DNA of 48,089 nt from an uncultured SAR116 cluster alpha proteobacterium (GTDB lineage: Bacteria > Pseudomonadota > Alphaproteobacteria > Puniceispirillales > Puniceispirillaceae), in the NCBI GenBank assembly GCA_902622515.1, contig CACNQE010000012.1, forward strand, positions 1 to 48,089. Reading direction: 5' to 3'. The position numbers were made by a program, and so were the translations under genes. Numbering within the stretch: the first letter of the stretch is position 1; every line of letters starts with the position of its first letter. The notes beneath the pieces are model-generated. The model saw only the letters and a program-made list of their open reading frames with translations. It did no database searches and was not told where the DNA came from. Positions 9,867-20,600 of the stretch are shown here, piece by piece.

Positions 9867-10589
9867 CTAATCTTTTTCTACCCAATGACCATCAACGTAA
9901 AGTTCATAAGGTTTAAAACGAGCTTTATAAGCCATTTTTTGACTATTTTTTACTAAATATCCTAAATACAGCCACTTTTTTGAATATGATTTAGTCAACT
10001 GAATTGCATCGATTATAAGGAAAGTTCCAAGAGACTGTTGCTCAAGTCTTGGGTCAAAAAAACTGTAAACAGCACTAAACCCATCTCTTTGATTATCCAT
10101 TAAAAGGCAAGCAACTAAATTATTATCCTCATTCCTATATTTTATTAAAAATGTATCAATGGGAGAATTATGGATCATTGAATGAAAATCAAATTGAGAC
10201 ATTGTTGCCATTTGACCATCATTATGCCTAGATTTTAGGTATGTTTTGAAAAGATTAAAAGCTTCTTCGTCTGCATCTTTGTTATCAAAGGATATTTGTA
10301 AATGATTGTTTTTTAGGAATATTCGTTTCAAATTTTTTGATAAAACGAAATTTTGTGCATCAACTCTTATCGGTATACATGAATTACAGTCAATACATAC
10401 GGGCTTATAAACCCAGTTTTCAACTCTCCTGAAACCGCTTTCTGCTAATTGGTCATGTAATTGAGGCGCCTCGGAAATATCTGCTGCTAGTCTTTGCTCT
10501 TCTCTATTTTGAAGATATGCACATTCATGACTTCTAGTTATCCGAAGATTGAGGAGTTTATTATTAAATTTAATTTTCGTTTGATCCAT
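9867..10589 (-). CDS. bpt: Aspartate/glutamate leucyltransferase (N-degron aminoacyl-tRNA-protein transferase)
   Basis: This 240-residue protein belongs to the bacterial Bpt/eukaryotic Ate1 family, which attaches an amino acid from a charged tRNA to a protein N-terminus. Characterised bacterial Bpt uses Leu-tRNA on N-terminal Asp or Glu, marking proteins for ClpS/ClpAP. Visible signatures are HECAYLQNREEQRLAAD at the N-terminus, ESGFRRVENWVYKPVCIDCNSC near 50-70, and the GNAT-like region with AVYSFFDPRLEQQSLGTF near 170-190. The cysteine-rich patch is conserved. It is convergent with parC and 89 bases downstream of ilvA on the same strand. The substrate choice (Leu rather than Arg) is taken from the family. 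Confidence 0.9.
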   Translation of the reverse strand: MDQTKIKFNNKLLNLRITRSHECAYLQNREEQRLAADISEAPQLHDQLAESGFRRVENWVYKPVCIDCNSCIPIRVDAQNFVLSKNLKRIFLKNNHLQISFDNKDADEEAFNLFKTYLKSRHNDGQMATMSQFDFHSMIHNSPIDTFLIKYRNEDNNLVACLLMDNQRDGFSAVYSFFDPRLEQQSLGTFLIIDAIQLTKSYSKKWLYLGYLVKNSQKMAYKARFKPYELYVDGHWVEKD

Positions 10590-10678
10590 AATTAAGTTTA
10601 TCCGCCAATCTTAATGGATTTGCAAAATATTTTTTAAACCCACAAGTTTTTAAATAGATTATAAATAGCCCCAAAGGT

Positions 10679-11926
10679 CTACATAATTTTGAATTTCTCG
10701 TCTAACAATTGAACTTCAAAGCCATTATTTTTTAGACTTGATAAAATTTCATTTGCGTGTTCTGTATCTCTTGTTTCGATAACGACATCTATTTTTGCAA
10801 GCTTAGCAGGGACGTTATAAAATAATCTTTGGTGATACACCTCTATTATGTTGCCGTGGTTTGAGCTAATTGAGTGGGCAATTTTTGCCAGCATGCCTGG
10901 TTCATCACTAATGCCAATACGAATCCTTATAAGTCTTCCATCTGAAATTAGTGTTCTATTGAGTATGGTTCCTAGCAAGCGGGAATCGATATTTCCACCG
11001 CAGATAACTGTACCAACCCTTTTATTCTTAAAGGTATCATGTGAAGCATAAATTGCCGCTAGGCCGGCAGCACCTGCACCCTCTGCAATGATGCTTTGAT
11101 GCTCTATAAGAGCACTAACAGCCCATTCAATTTGCTGTTCATTCACCAAAATAATTTTGTCAACTAGTTCCTCAACAATAGGCTTTGTTAGTTCCCCTGG
11201 AGTTTTAACAGCAATTCCTTCTGCTAAAGTGTCCCCACCCGATTGGAGATTTAATCCAGCAAGTGATCGGCTCATCGAAGGATAGAGTTCACTTTCAACA
11301 CCTATAATTTTTATATCAGGATTAATAGATTTAGCTGCTATGCTAATGCCAGATATCAAACCACCCCCACCGATTGGAATAACAAGATAGTCGAGATTGG
11401 GGACCTCGTCCATTATTTCTAGCCCAATTGTACCTTGACCAGCAATTATATGAGGGTCATCAAATGGATGAACCAGCTGAAAGCCATTTTCATTTATGAG
11501 TCGCTCGACTGTAAGTTTTGACTCATCTAAAGTTCTGCCAGTCAAAATAATTTCTGCTCCGTAAGCTTTTGTTTTAGAGATTTTTGTAAATGGTGTGTTT
11601 TCTGGCATAACGATAATTGATTTTATTCCTTGTTGCCGAGAACGAAAAGCCACTGCTTGCGCATGGTTACCGGCGGACATTGTAATAACTCCAATTTTTT
11701 TCTTTTTTTCATCGAGTTCGTGGAGCGCTATGAACGCACCTCTAGATTTGAAAGAAGAGGTAAATTGCAAATTCTCCAGTTTTAGATAAAGGGAACTCTC
11801 CAATAACTCAGATAATGAATGAGCAAATATTGTAGGAGTCGAGAGAATATTGCCTGAAAGCTTTTTGGAAGAATGTTTGATACGATTTATATTTATGCCG
11901 TGAAAATCTGGTTTTGCCATACCCAT
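10679..11926 (-). CDS. ilvA: Threonine ammonia-lyase (threonine dehydratase) with ACT domain
   Basis: This enzyme deaminates threonine to 2-oxobutanoate, the first committed step to isoleucine, using pyridoxal phosphate. The 415-residue protein has the PLP lysine in SSFKSRGAF (Lys60) and the glycine-rich phosphate loop in IPIGGGGLISG near 185-195. A single C-terminal ACT domain begins around RIRIGISDEPGMLAKI (about 335). It is therefore the TdcB-like type with one ACT domain, not the long E. coli IlvA with two. The ATG at 11926 lies 6 bases after an AGGAG site; an internal ATG two codons later is less likely. The symbol ilvA follows usual alphaproteobacterial naming. The biosynthetic role is inferred. 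Confidence 0.9.
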   Translation of the reverse strand: MGMAKPDFHGININRIKHSSKKLSGNILSTPTIFAHSLSELLESSLYLKLENLQFTSSFKSRGAFIALHELDEKKKKIGVITMSAGNHAQAVAFRSRQQGIKSIIVMPENTPFTKISKTKAYGAEIILTGRTLDESKLTVERLINENGFQLVHPFDDPHIIAGQGTIGLEIMDEVPNLDYLVIPIGGGGLISGISIAAKSINPDIKIIGVESELYPSMSRSLAGLNLQSGGDTLAEGIAVKTPGELTKPIVEELVDKIILVNEQQIEWAVSALIEHQSIIAEGAGAAGLAAIYASHDTFKNKRVGTVICGGNIDSRLLGTILNRTLISDGRLIRIRIGISDEPGMLAKIAHSISSNHGNIIEVYHQRLFYNVPAKLAKIDVVIETRDTEHANEILSSLKNNGFEVQLLDEKFKIM

Positions 11927-11946
11927 CTAGTACTCCTTTTTACTGG

Positions 11947-11975
11947 AATAATCTAAGAGAAAAGTATTAGGTCAA
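11947..11975 (-). promoter_or_regulatory. Candidate ilvA promoter
   Basis: On the minus strand TTGACC (11975-11970) is followed after 17 bases by ATTATT (11952-11947). The ilvA ATG lies about 20 bases further on, behind an AGGAG ribosome-binding site. The -35 is good and the -10 is weak, so this is a tentative call. Confidence 0.4.
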
Positions 11976-12027
11976 CTTGTGATATCCGATCTACGACCAT
12001 TAACAGGCAATTTACGATAGGTTTTAG

Positions 12028-13032
12028 TTAAAATATGCCGTCTTTTAAGCTTTTAGCAATTTTTGGCGCAAAATAGGTAAAAATTGCTGTAGCTCCAGCA
12101 CGTTTAATTCCTATAAGAGACTCTTTTATAACATCATCTTCTGAAAGCCATCCATTTTTAATAGCAGCAATTAGCATACTATATTCCCCCGATACTTGAT
12201 ACGCGAAGCAAGGAATTTGGAATTTTTTGCTGATTTGACTAACAATATCCAGATAAGGCATTGCAGGTTTGACCATTATAATATCGGCACCCTCATTAAT
12301 ATCCAGAGATATTTCAGAAATTGCTTCTAAACTATTCCTTGGATCCATCTGATAGGTAGTTTTTCCTTTACTTCCTAGTAACAAACCCGAGCCAACAGCA
12401 TCTCTAAATGGGCCATAAAAAGCAGAAGCATATTTTGCCGCATAGGATAAAATAATCATATCAACAAAGCCGTTATTTTCTAGAGCACTGCGTATTTTAC
12501 CAATCCTCCCATCCATCATATCTGAGGGGGCAACGATATCACAGCCTGCTGTCGCCAGAGTTAACGCTTGTTTAACTAAACTATCATTTGTCTTATCATT
12601 TAATATTATGTCATTCTCAATAATTCCGTCATGACCATGGTCAGTGTATGGATCTAAGGCTACGTCACAAATAATAACTAGTTCAGGGAATTGTTTTTTT
12701 ATCTCCCTGACGCAACGACAAATTAAATTATTACTGTTATAAGCGTCACTGCCAAATCTATCCTTTTTATCTTCCTCTAATTTTGGGAAAAGAGCTATCA
12801 TAGAGATGCCATGCAGTGACGCTGTTTCACATTTTTGAAGGATTTGATCTATTGAATAGCGTTCAACTCCTGGCATTGAATTAATTGGTTGTTTTTGATT
12901 TTTACCTTCGATTACAAATAACGGCCAAATGAGATCTGATATCAAAAGATTAGTCTCAGAAATAACAGAACGAATAGACTCTGTTCGACGCAGTCTTCTC
13001 AATCTAGTTAAAGGAAATTGTCTTTTTATCAT
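12028..13032 (-). CDS. hemB: Delta-aminolevulinic acid dehydratase (porphobilinogen synthase)
   Basis: HemB joins two 5-aminolevulinate molecules into porphobilinogen for haem, sirohaem and cobalamin or chlorophyll pigments. The 334-residue TIM-barrel protein has both Schiff-base lysines: Lys200 in YAAKYASAFYGPFRDA and Lys255 in MVKPAMPYLD. The metal-site stretch reads DVALDPYTDHGHDG (123-136). The zinc-binding enzymes carry three cysteines there; this one has Ala125, Asp127 and Asp135, the magnesium/potassium-type arrangement common in alphaproteobacteria. The gene is divergent from the hydrolase gene at 13230, with a 197-base shared promoter region, and reads toward ilvA and bpt. Confidence 0.96.
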   Translation of the reverse strand: MIKRQFPLTRLRRLRRTESIRSVISETNLLISDLIWPLFVIEGKNQKQPINSMPGVERYSIDQILQKCETASLHGISMIALFPKLEEDKKDRFGSDAYNSNNLICRCVREIKKQFPELVIICDVALDPYTDHGHDGIIENDIILNDKTNDSLVKQALTLATAGCDIVAPSDMMDGRIGKIRSALENNGFVDMIILSYAAKYASAFYGPFRDAVGSGLLLGSKGKTTYQMDPRNSLEAISEISLDINEGADIIMVKPAMPYLDIVSQISKKFQIPCFAYQVSGEYSMLIAAIKNGWLSEDDVIKESLIGIKRAGATAIFTYFAPKIAKSLKDGIF

Positions 13033-13058
13033 TTAAATGCTCATTAAATTTGAATTTA

Positions 13059-13087
13059 ATCATATATTACTAAAAATAGGGTTGCAA
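13059..13087 (-). promoter_or_regulatory. Candidate hemB promoter
   Basis: On the minus strand TTGCAA (13087-13082) is separated by exactly 17 bases from TATGAT (13064-13059). It lies about 26 bases before the hemB ATG. Spacing and -10 are close to the sigma-70 consensus. Seen by eye only. Confidence 0.5.
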
Positions 13088-13172
13088 ATCGCTAAACAGA
13101 AGCAAAAAAGCTATTTTAAATTTATTTTTGGTAGCTAATGTTTATCATAAAATGCTTTTGGATATAAGACAT

Positions 13173-13188
13173 TCATATGATTATATGA
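13173..13188 (+). repeat. Short inverted repeat upstream of the 3-hydroxyisobutyryl-CoA hydrolase gene
   Basis: TCATAT (13173-13178) and ATATGA (13183-13188) form a perfect 6-base inverted repeat with a 4-base spacer. It lies about 41 bases before the ATG at 13230, where a promoter or operator would be expected. The region is AT-rich, so a chance palindrome is quite possible. Confidence 0.3.
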
Positions 13189-13229
13189 TATAGAATTTCC
13201 AGAAATTAAATAAGGTCAATGAATATAAG

Positions 13230-14291
13230 ATGTTAAAACTTGTTCAATTTTTGAAAATTGGTAATGCTGGGATTATAGAACTAGATAGACCAGAAGCTCT
13301 TAATGCTCTTAATATTGAAATGGTTAAGCTTATGGCGGAGCATCTTAAGCTTTGGGAGAAAGATAAGACTGTTGGTCATGTGATTATATGCTCTAGTAGT
13401 GGTAAAGCATTCTGTTCCGGAGGGGATGTTAGACAGGCCGTTTCTTTTATCAAAAAAGATCCTGAAGGACTTTCTGCAGAGCCTTACTTTAGAGCTGAAT
13501 ATAGTCTCGATGTCATTATAGCAACATATTCTAAACCAATCATATCACTTGTTAATGGAGTTGTAATGGGCGGTGGATTGGGACTGTGTCGTAATGGTTC
13601 CATAACAGTTGTAAGTGAGACGATTAAATGTGCTATGCCGGAAACAGCAATTGGTCTATTTCCAGACGTGGGAGCAAGCTTATTTTTACGTTTGCCAGGT
13701 GTTTCTATTGGTTTAATGCTCGGAATGACAGGCCAAGTTATTGGCGCCGGGGACGCAATACATTGGCAAATAGCCGATAGATGTGTCCCTTTCAAATCGT
13801 TTAATAAAATGAAGAAAGAATTATGTTTCTGTAGAAGTGAACACATTTCACTAGAGAATGTGATTGGTAAATTTGAGATTTCACCACCTGAGACTATTCT
13901 TGCAAAACAAGAAGATTTAATAAGAAAATTATTTCAGGGGTCTGTGCCACAAATTGTTAAAAACGTGAAACAATCTCGGGTTGTTAATGAATATGTAGAA
14001 GGCTGGTACAAAGCATTATCGACACGCTGCCCAACCTCTATACATGTTATTCATCACTTGCTTTCTGTGTTGCCACCATCAAATTCTTTATCTGAAGCTT
14101 TGCATATGGATTTTCAAATCGCATGTAAAATGATGCGCAGGGATGATTTTTCAGAGGGCGTTAGGGCTGTACTGATCGATAAAGACTATTCCCCAATCTG
14201 GTCTCCAGATAAGATAGATTCTATACCAGAAAATGAGATAGAAAATATTTTTCAATTTGATCAATCTTTAAGGTTGTATGATATGAAATAA
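13230..14291 (+). CDS. 3-hydroxyisobutyryl-CoA hydrolase-type crotonase-fold protein
   Basis: This 353-residue protein is a crotonase-superfamily member of the 3-hydroxyisobutyryl-CoA hydrolase type, which acts in valine breakdown by releasing free 3-hydroxyisobutyrate. Evidence is the CoA-pocket motif SSGKAFCSGGDVR (about 56-68), the oxyanion loop NGVVMGGGLGL (109-119), and MPETAIGLFPDVG (136-148) with the candidate catalytic Glu138 and Asp146. The long C-terminal part (about 200-353) sets these hydrolases apart from plain enoyl-CoA hydratases. No other valine-catabolism gene is adjacent, so the substrate is taken from the family. The ATG at 13230 has only a weak ribosome-binding site. It is divergent from hemB and upstream of proS. 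Confidence 0.82.
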   Translation: MLKLVQFLKIGNAGIIELDRPEALNALNIEMVKLMAEHLKLWEKDKTVGHVIICSSSGKAFCSGGDVRQAVSFIKKDPEGLSAEPYFRAEYSLDVIIATYSKPIISLVNGVVMGGGLGLCRNGSITVVSETIKCAMPETAIGLFPDVGASLFLRLPGVSIGLMLGMTGQVIGAGDAIHWQIADRCVPFKSFNKMKKELCFCRSEHISLENVIGKFEISPPETILAKQEDLIRKLFQGSVPQIVKNVKQSRVVNEYVEGWYKALSTRCPTSIHVIHHLLSVLPPSNSLSEALHMDFQIACKMMRRDDFSEGVRAVLIDKDYSPIWSPDKIDSIPENEIENIFQFDQSLRLYDMK

Positions 14292-14345
14292 AAATATTTG
14301 CTGTATATTGACTATTTGCAGAGGCAGAAACCCTAAGAGAAAAAA

Positions 14346-15707
14346 ATGAAACTTTCGAATTATTTTTTACCTGTTCTTAAAGAAAACCCAAAAGAAGCAC
14401 AAATTGTATCTCACAGATTAATGCTTCGCGCAGGCATGATCCAACAATCAAGTGCGGGTATTTATTCGTGGTTACCACTTGGCTTAAAAGTACTTAACAA
14501 AATAGAGCGAATAGTCCGTGAAGAGCAGGATAAAGCAGGTGCATTAGAAGTTAAGATGCCTACAATACAACCAGCTGAAATTTGGAAAGAGTCTGGCCGT
14601 TATGATGTATATGGTTTGGAAATGCTGCGTATTAAGGACCGACATAACAGAGATATGTTGTATGGCCCAACCAATGAGGAACAAGTTACAGATATTTGCC
14701 GTTCTCATATTAAAAGTTATCGTTCTTTACCATTGAATTTATATCATATTCAATGGAAATTTAGGGATGAGGTAAGGCCGAGGTTCGGAGTTATGAGGGG
14801 GCGTGAATTTTTAATGAAGGACGCATACTCCTTTGATTTATCCGCAGAGAACGCAAAAGTTGCCTATAATAAAATGTTCGTTTCTTATCTTAAAACATTT
14901 GCAAGGATGGAATTAACAGCAATTCCGATGGAAGCAGATACTGGACCAATTGGTGGAGATATGAGCCATGAATTTATTATTTTAGCTGATACAGGAGAAT
15001 CGGGAGTGTGTTTCCATAAAGATTGGTTAGAAACAGATTTAATAGCCGATGTGGATTACTTTGCAGATTTAGAGCCTATTATAAACAAATTCACAAAAAT
15101 TTATGCCAGAACTGAAGAAAAGCACAATCCAAATGATTGTCCAGTAAAAAAAGAGGACCTTGTCGAAAAACGGGGTGTTGAAGTGGGACATATATTCTAT
15201 TTTGGGACAAAGTATTCTGAAACAATGGGAGCCACTGTTTCTGGTCCCGATGGTAATTCTTTAGAATTACATATGGGCTCATACGGCATAGGGGTTTCTA
15301 GGTTAGTTGGAGCTATTATTGAGGCCAGCCACGATGACAAAGGAATAATATGGCCAGAAGCAGTTTCGCCTTTCGACATAGCTATAATTAACCTCAAACC
15401 AGGAAACGAGACAGTTGATAATATGAGTGAGACTCTCTACCAAACAGGATTATTAAATAAACATGATTGTTTATATGACGATAGCGATGAAAGTGCTGGA
15501 ACAAAATTAGCTGTAATGGATCTTATTGGTATACCTTGGCAATTAGTTGTTGGACCAAGAGGACTCAAGCAAAATATCATTGAATTGAAACATCGTAAAT
15601 CAGGAAGAGTTTTAGAAATCTCTCCAGAAATGGCAATTGAGTTTATTTCAAAACAAGGAAACTTTATTATGCCAGACACTAGTTTTTTAAGAGGAACAAA
15701 GAAATAA
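14346..15707 (+). CDS. proS: Prolyl-tRNA synthetase, short alphaproteobacterial type
   Basis: ProRS charges tRNA-Pro with proline. The 453-residue protein has class II motif 2 in [24 protein letters not shown] (near 140-163), the GPTNEEQV loop, and motif 3 in [13 protein letters not shown] near 310. It is far shorter than the E. coli enzyme (about 570 residues) because the editing insertion between motifs 2 and 3 is absent. This is normal for alphaproteobacterial ProRS and not a truncation. The C-terminal anticodon-binding domain is present. Its stop TAATG overlaps the ATG of the next gene, lolC/E, so the genes are co-translated. Confidence 0.96.
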   Translation: MKLSNYFLPVLKENPKEAQIVSHRLMLRAGMIQQSSAGIYSWLPLGLKVLNKIERIVREEQDKAGALEVKMPTIQPAEIWKESGRYDVYGLEMLRIKDRHNRDMLYGPTNEEQVTDICRSHIKSYRSLPLNLYHIQWKFRDEVRPRFGVMRGREFLMKDAYSFDLSAENAKVAYNKMFVSYLKTFARMELTAIPMEADTGPIGGDMSHEFIILADTGESGVCFHKDWLETDLIADVDYFADLEPIINKFTKIYARTEEKHNPNDCPVKKEDLVEKRGVEVGHIFYFGTKYSETMGATVSGPDGNSLELHMGSYGIGVSRLVGAIIEASHDDKGIIWPEAVSPFDIAIINLKPGNETVDNMSETLYQTGLLNKHDCLYDDSDESAGTKLAVMDLIGIPWQLVVGPRGLKQNIIELKHRKSGRVLEISPEMAIEFISKQGNFIMPDTSFLRGTKK

Positions 15708-16954
15708 TGTTCTCCCCGCTTGAAAGGCTTCTGGCATTTAGATATTTGCGCTCAAGGAGATCTGAGGGATTTATTTCAGTCATCGCTTGGTTTTCATTTG
15801 CGGGTATTACTTTAGGGGTATCAACTTTAATAATAGTAATGTCTGTGATGAATGGTTTTAGAGCGGAATTGGTAAATCGTATTCTTGGACTAAATGGTCA
15901 CCTTGGAATTTCTAGTATTTATGGAAGTGAGATTTCCGATTTTGACACCCTTACTGCAACCGTGGCAGAAAATCCAGATATATTGGCAGCAATCCCGCAA
16001 ATAGAATCACAAGTTTTAATGTCTACAAATAACAATACCTTTGGTGGAATTGTTCGTGGAGTAATATGGTCTGATTTAGCTGTTAGAACTCCATTATGGG
16101 ATAGTCTCGGTAGTGACGTTATCACTCGTTTTCGAGAAAAAGAAGTCATTCTTATTGGAAAAACTATGGCTCGTAATCTTAATTTAACTGAAGGCGATAG
16201 CCTCACTCTGCTTTCTCCAAAAGGAAAAAACACTGCATTTGGAACCTTACCATCTAGGAAGGTTTTTAAAATTGGTGGGGTATTTGATGTTGGAATGCAT
16301 GAATATGACTCAAGTTTCGTATTTATGCCTCTTGCCTCAGCACAGGATTTCTTTGCTATGCCAAACAAAGTAAGTGGTGTGGAATTATACGTAAAAACCC
16401 CAAGCAAAGCTCGCGTTATAAAAGAAGAACTTAGTAAGAATTTAGCAGATCATTTAGCTATTTTCGATTGGATGGATAGAAATAAAAATTTTTTAAATGC
16501 GTTGCAGGTGGAAAGAAACGTCATGTTTCTTATCCTTACGCTAATAATATTGGTCGCTGCTTTTAATATTATATCGTCCATGATTATGCTTGTACGCTCA
16601 AAAAATGGAGATATAGCTGTTCTTAGAACAATGGGCTTAAGCAGGTTGAGCTTGCTTAAAATATTTCTTCTTACAGGTACCTCCATAGGTATAATTGGCA
16701 CAATTTTTGGAGGTTTAATTGGACTTTTATTTTGTTGGAATATAGATAGAATAAAAGTAGCTATTGAAAATATCACTGGTTCAGATTTGTTCTCAGCAGA
16801 AATTTATTTCTTGTCAAAACTTCCCGCAGTTGTAGAACCAAAAGAGGTGGCGGTCATTATGGGTATGGCATTAATACTTAGTCTGCTAGCATCTATTTAT
16901 CCAGCTTGGAGGGCCTCTTTTGTTGCTCCAGCGGAAGCGCTTCGCTATGAATAA
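15707..16954 (+). CDS. lolC: Lipoprotein-releasing ABC transporter, permease subunit (LolC/LolE)
   Basis: This is the membrane subunit of the Lol transporter, which extracts lipoproteins from the inner membrane and passes them to LolA. The 415-residue protein starts with the conserved FRYLRSRRSEGFISVIAWFSFAGITLGV (about 12-39), covering the first membrane helix. A large periplasmic domain follows (about 50-260). Three more helices lie near 270-300, 320-345 and 380-405. This is the FtsX/MacB-like layout. A single gene is present here, so the transporter may be a homodimer (LolF-like) unless a second copy lies elsewhere. It overlaps proS and lolD at both ends. Confidence 0.93.
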   Translation: MFSPLERLLAFRYLRSRRSEGFISVIAWFSFAGITLGVSTLIIVMSVMNGFRAELVNRILGLNGHLGISSIYGSEISDFDTLTATVAENPDILAAIPQIESQVLMSTNNNTFGGIVRGVIWSDLAVRTPLWDSLGSDVITRFREKEVILIGKTMARNLNLTEGDSLTLLSPKGKNTAFGTLPSRKVFKIGGVFDVGMHEYDSSFVFMPLASAQDFFAMPNKVSGVELYVKTPSKARVIKEELSKNLADHLAIFDWMDRNKNFLNALQVERNVMFLILTLIILVAAFNIISSMIMLVRSKNGDIAVLRTMGLSRLSLLKIFLLTGTSIGIIGTIFGGLIGLLFCWNIDRIKVAIENITGSDLFSAEIYFLSKLPAVVEPKEVAVIMGMALILSLLASIYPAWRASFVAPAEALRYE

Positions 16955-17633
16955 GTCTCCACTAGAACTTTTCAGAATAAACCGACGTTTTAAGCAAGGT
17001 GAGGACTATCTTAATGTTCTTGACTCTATAAGTTTATCGCTTAAGCCAGGCAAACTTACGGCACTCGTTGGTCCATCTGGCTCTGGTAAGACAACACTCT
17101 TGAATATCGCTGGGTTGTTAGAGAGACCTAATAATGGTGAGGTATGGGTCAATGGAAAAAATGTTTCAAAATTGCCAGAATCTCACCGAACTATTTTTAG
17201 AAGAAAAAATATAGGCTTCGTGTTTCAGGTCCATCGTTTGCTTCCTGAATTCAATGCGTTAGAAAATATTGTGATTCCTCAAATGATCAATGGTTTAATT
17301 AGAAGTGCCGCTGAGAAAAGAGCTATTCAGCTTCTAAATATGGTAAATCTTGAAAACAGGAAATTGCATAGGCCAGGCCAGTTATCTGGTGGAGAGCAAC
17401 AACGTATTTCTATAGCGCGTGCACTATCTAATGCACCAACTGTATTGCTCGCAGATGAACCCACAGGTAATTTAGATCCAGCAACTGCAGCAAATGTTTT
17501 TTCATATTTAAAACAAATTATTTATGCAACAAATACCGCTGCTTTAATAGTGACCCACAATATGAAGCTTGCTGCTAATATGGACGAAATGTTAGAAATG
17601 AGAAATGGCACCATTGTAAAAGTAATGGGTTAA
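16947..17633 (+). CDS. lolD: Lipoprotein-releasing ABC transporter, ATP-binding subunit LolD
   Basis: LolD is the ATPase of the lipoprotein-releasing complex. With the ATG at 16947 it is 228 residues long and has Walker [10 protein letters not shown] (42-50), the ABC signature LSGGEQQR (146-153), and Walker [13 protein letters not shown] (167-177 region). The H-loop THN lies close to the end. I prefer this ATG, which overlaps the last codons of the permease gene, over an in-frame upstream TTG at 16920 that would add nine residues of unrelated sequence. The stop TAATG overlaps the dnaE start. Confidence 0.95.
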   Translation: MNKSPLELFRINRRFKQGEDYLNVLDSISLSLKPGKLTALVGPSGSGKTTLLNIAGLLERPNNGEVWVNGKNVSKLPESHRTIFRRKNIGFVFQVHRLLPEFNALENIVIPQMINGLIRSAAEKRAIQLLNMVNLENRKLHRPGQLSGGEQQRISIARALSNAPTVLLADEPTGNLDPATAANVFSYLKQIIYATNTAALIVTHNMKLAANMDEMLEMRNGTIVKVMG

Positions 17634-20600
17634 TGAAAAATAAATTTGTCCATCTGCGTGTACATACAGTTTATTCACTATCCGAGTCTACACTTCGAAT
17701 TTCTGATTTAGCTAAGTTGGCTCAAGATGACTATCAGCCAGCTATGGCCATTACAGATAGTCAAAATCTTTTTGGTGCTTATGAATTTTCCAAAATAATG
17801 TCAGAGTCTGGCATACAACCTATAATTGGTTCTTCTGTCTTTATCAAAGACGAGTATGGTGAAGGTGAAGTTGTATTGCTTGCACAGAATGAAAGTGGTT
17901 ATAAAAATCTTAGTAAGTTGTTATCAGATGCGTGGATAAAGAGTGACGGATCAGATAAACCGCGTATAGATGTAATTGAACTTATTCATTCTTCAGAGGG
18001 ACTAATCCTACTAACAGGAGGAGTACAAGATGGTTTTATTCCTTGTTTAGCAGTTATTTCCCCAAAATTAGCTCAAGCTAGATTACGATTGCTATCTAAC
18101 CAAATGAAAGGCCGTATTTATGTAGAGTTGCAAAGGCACAAACTAAAATTAGAGAGTGATATCGAAGAAAAGTTAATAGAGTTTGCTAATATTTTAGACT
18201 TACCTCTTATCGCGACAAATGATTGTCATTTTGATAAATTAGAGATGCATGTGCCACAAAAAATACTCACCTGTATTGCCACAAATCAGAGACTGGCTAG
18301 CATGAGTAGCTATAATCAAACAGAACATCATCGTTTTAAAACAGCGAAAGAGATGTTTGATTTGTTTCATGATGTTCCAGAGGCGGTTTTAAACAGTCTT
18401 ACTGTGGCTCAAAGATGTTCTTTTATGATACAGGATAGACAACCTATTTTGCCTGAATTTTATAACCTAGAAGGACGTTCTCCTGAGCAGGTGCTTTGTT
18501 CGGATGCCGAAAACGGGTTGAAAAAGCGTTTAGGGGGGCTAAAAATCGCTGGAAATTTAGAGTTGATAGAAGATAAATATTTTGAACGATTGAGATACGA
18601 ATTATCAATTATCATAAAAATGGGATTTACAGGATATTTTTTAATTGTTTCTGATTTTATAAATTGGGCAAAGGATAATAATATCGCTGTTGGACCTGGA
18701 AGAGGTTCAGGAGCCGGCTCTTTAGTTGCCTGGGCTTTAAGAATCACCAATTTAGATCCAATAAAATGGGGATTGCTTTTTGAGAGGTTTTTAAATCCAG
18801 AACGTATATCTATGCCTGACTTTGATATTGATTTCTGCCAGGATAGAAGAGATGAGGTTATCCAATATGTGCAGGAGAGATATGGCAAAGATAGGGTTGC
18901 ACAAATTATTACATTTGGAAAATTACAGGCGCGTGCAGCAATAAGAGATGTTGGGCGCGTGCTTGATATGCCATATTCACAAGTGGATAAATTAGCAAAA
19001 ATGATTCCAAATAATCCGGCAGCTCCAACAACAATTGCTCAAGCATTAGAAAACCAGGACGAGCTAGCAAAACTTTGTGAAGAAGATGAGTCGGCTAAAT
19101 TTCTATTGCAAACCGCAATGAAGCTCGAGGGTTTATACAGACATGCATCTACACATGCTGCAGGCTTAGTTATTGGTGATAGATCGTTACAAGAATTAGT
19201 GCCAATTTATCGGGATCCCCGTTCTGAAATTCCGGTAACTCAATTTAATATGAAATATGTTGAAAAAGTGGGTTTAGTGAAGTTCGATTTCTTAGGCCTA
19301 AAAACTTTGACCGTGATAGAGAAAGCCATTGAACTAATTGAGCAAAGTGGGAGCTCTATTAATCTAGAAAATTTACCTCTTGATGATAAAACCACTTATG
19401 AAATGCTAGCAGAGGGAGATACCGTGGGAGTTTTTCAATTAGAATCATCGGGAATGAGAGATGTTCTTCGAGGTCTTAAACCAGACAGATTTGAAGATAT
19501 TATCGCTGTTGTAGCACTTTATCGTCCAGGCCCCATGGATAATATTCCTGCATATATAAATAGAAAACATGGTCGAGAATCCGTTATTTACATGCATGAA
19601 AAGCTTGAGAGTATATTGTCTGAAACATACGGAATTATGATCTATCAAGAACAGGTTCAACAAGCGGCTCGTGATTTGGCAGGTTATACTCTCGGAAGCG
19701 CAGACATTCTTAGACGTGCAATGGGAAAAAAAATTCAATCGGAAATGGATTCACAACGTGCAAAATTTGTTGAGGGTGCGCTTAAAAATAATATCGACAA
19801 TGAATTAGCATCTCAGATTTTTGACCAAATTTCTGCATTTGCAGGGTATGGGTTTAATAAATCACATGCTGCCGCCTATGCTTTGATCGCCTATCAAACA
19901 GCTTATTTAAAAGCAAATTACCCAGTTCAGTTCATGGCTGCTTTAATGGCCTTAGACTCAGGTAATGTGGATAAACTCTCCATATTTAAGCAAGATTGCA
20001 TGAGGAAAAAAATTAAAATAATGCCGCCAGACATAAATTTTTCGCAAGCAACTTTTTCAGTCGAAAAGAGCGTTACTGGCTGTCTGGCCGTTCGTTATGG
20101 TCTTGGCGCAATAAAGAATGTTGGTGAAGAAGCTATGAGGGCTTTGTGTAAAGCACGCGATTCACTTGGTAAATTTAATTCTATTGAGGAATTTGCTCAT
20201 CACTTGCCACAGGAGGTGTCTAACAAAAGACAATTAGAAAGTCTAATTCAGGCGGGTGTTTTTGACAATTTACATTTAAACAGAAACCAACTTTTGAGTT
20301 CAATAGACACAATTTTAGGCACATCGAATTTAGTTAGAAAAGAAAATAATTCACAGCAAGTTTCGCTATTTGCTAATTCCAGTATTGAGCCTGAATACGC
20401 AGCTATACGATTTATAGAATGTCCTGAATGGAGCCAACCAGAAAAAATAGCAAGAGAGTTTGAAGTTCTTGGCCTGTATTTGAGCGCACATCCACTTGAC
20501 CAATATGAATATCAACTAAAAAAAATGAATATTAAGCCTTCTAATTCTTTGTATGACTTAGATGGACACGGGACAGGTCAGAGAATAACAATGGTTGGAC

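Noticed and set aside
14346-15707. proS as a truncated prolyl-tRNA synthetase
   Set aside because: All class II motifs and the anticodon-binding domain are present. The short form without an editing insertion is normal in alphaproteobacteria.
15919-16407. Open frame of 162 codons on the minus strand opposite lolC
   Set aside because: It lies wholly under a clear LolC/E gene, shows no family resemblance and no ribosome-binding site, and its composition is that of a complement of coding DNA.
18460-18888. Open frame of 142 codons on the minus strand opposite dnaE
   Set aside because: It covers the conserved polymerase core on the other strand and matches no recognisable protein.
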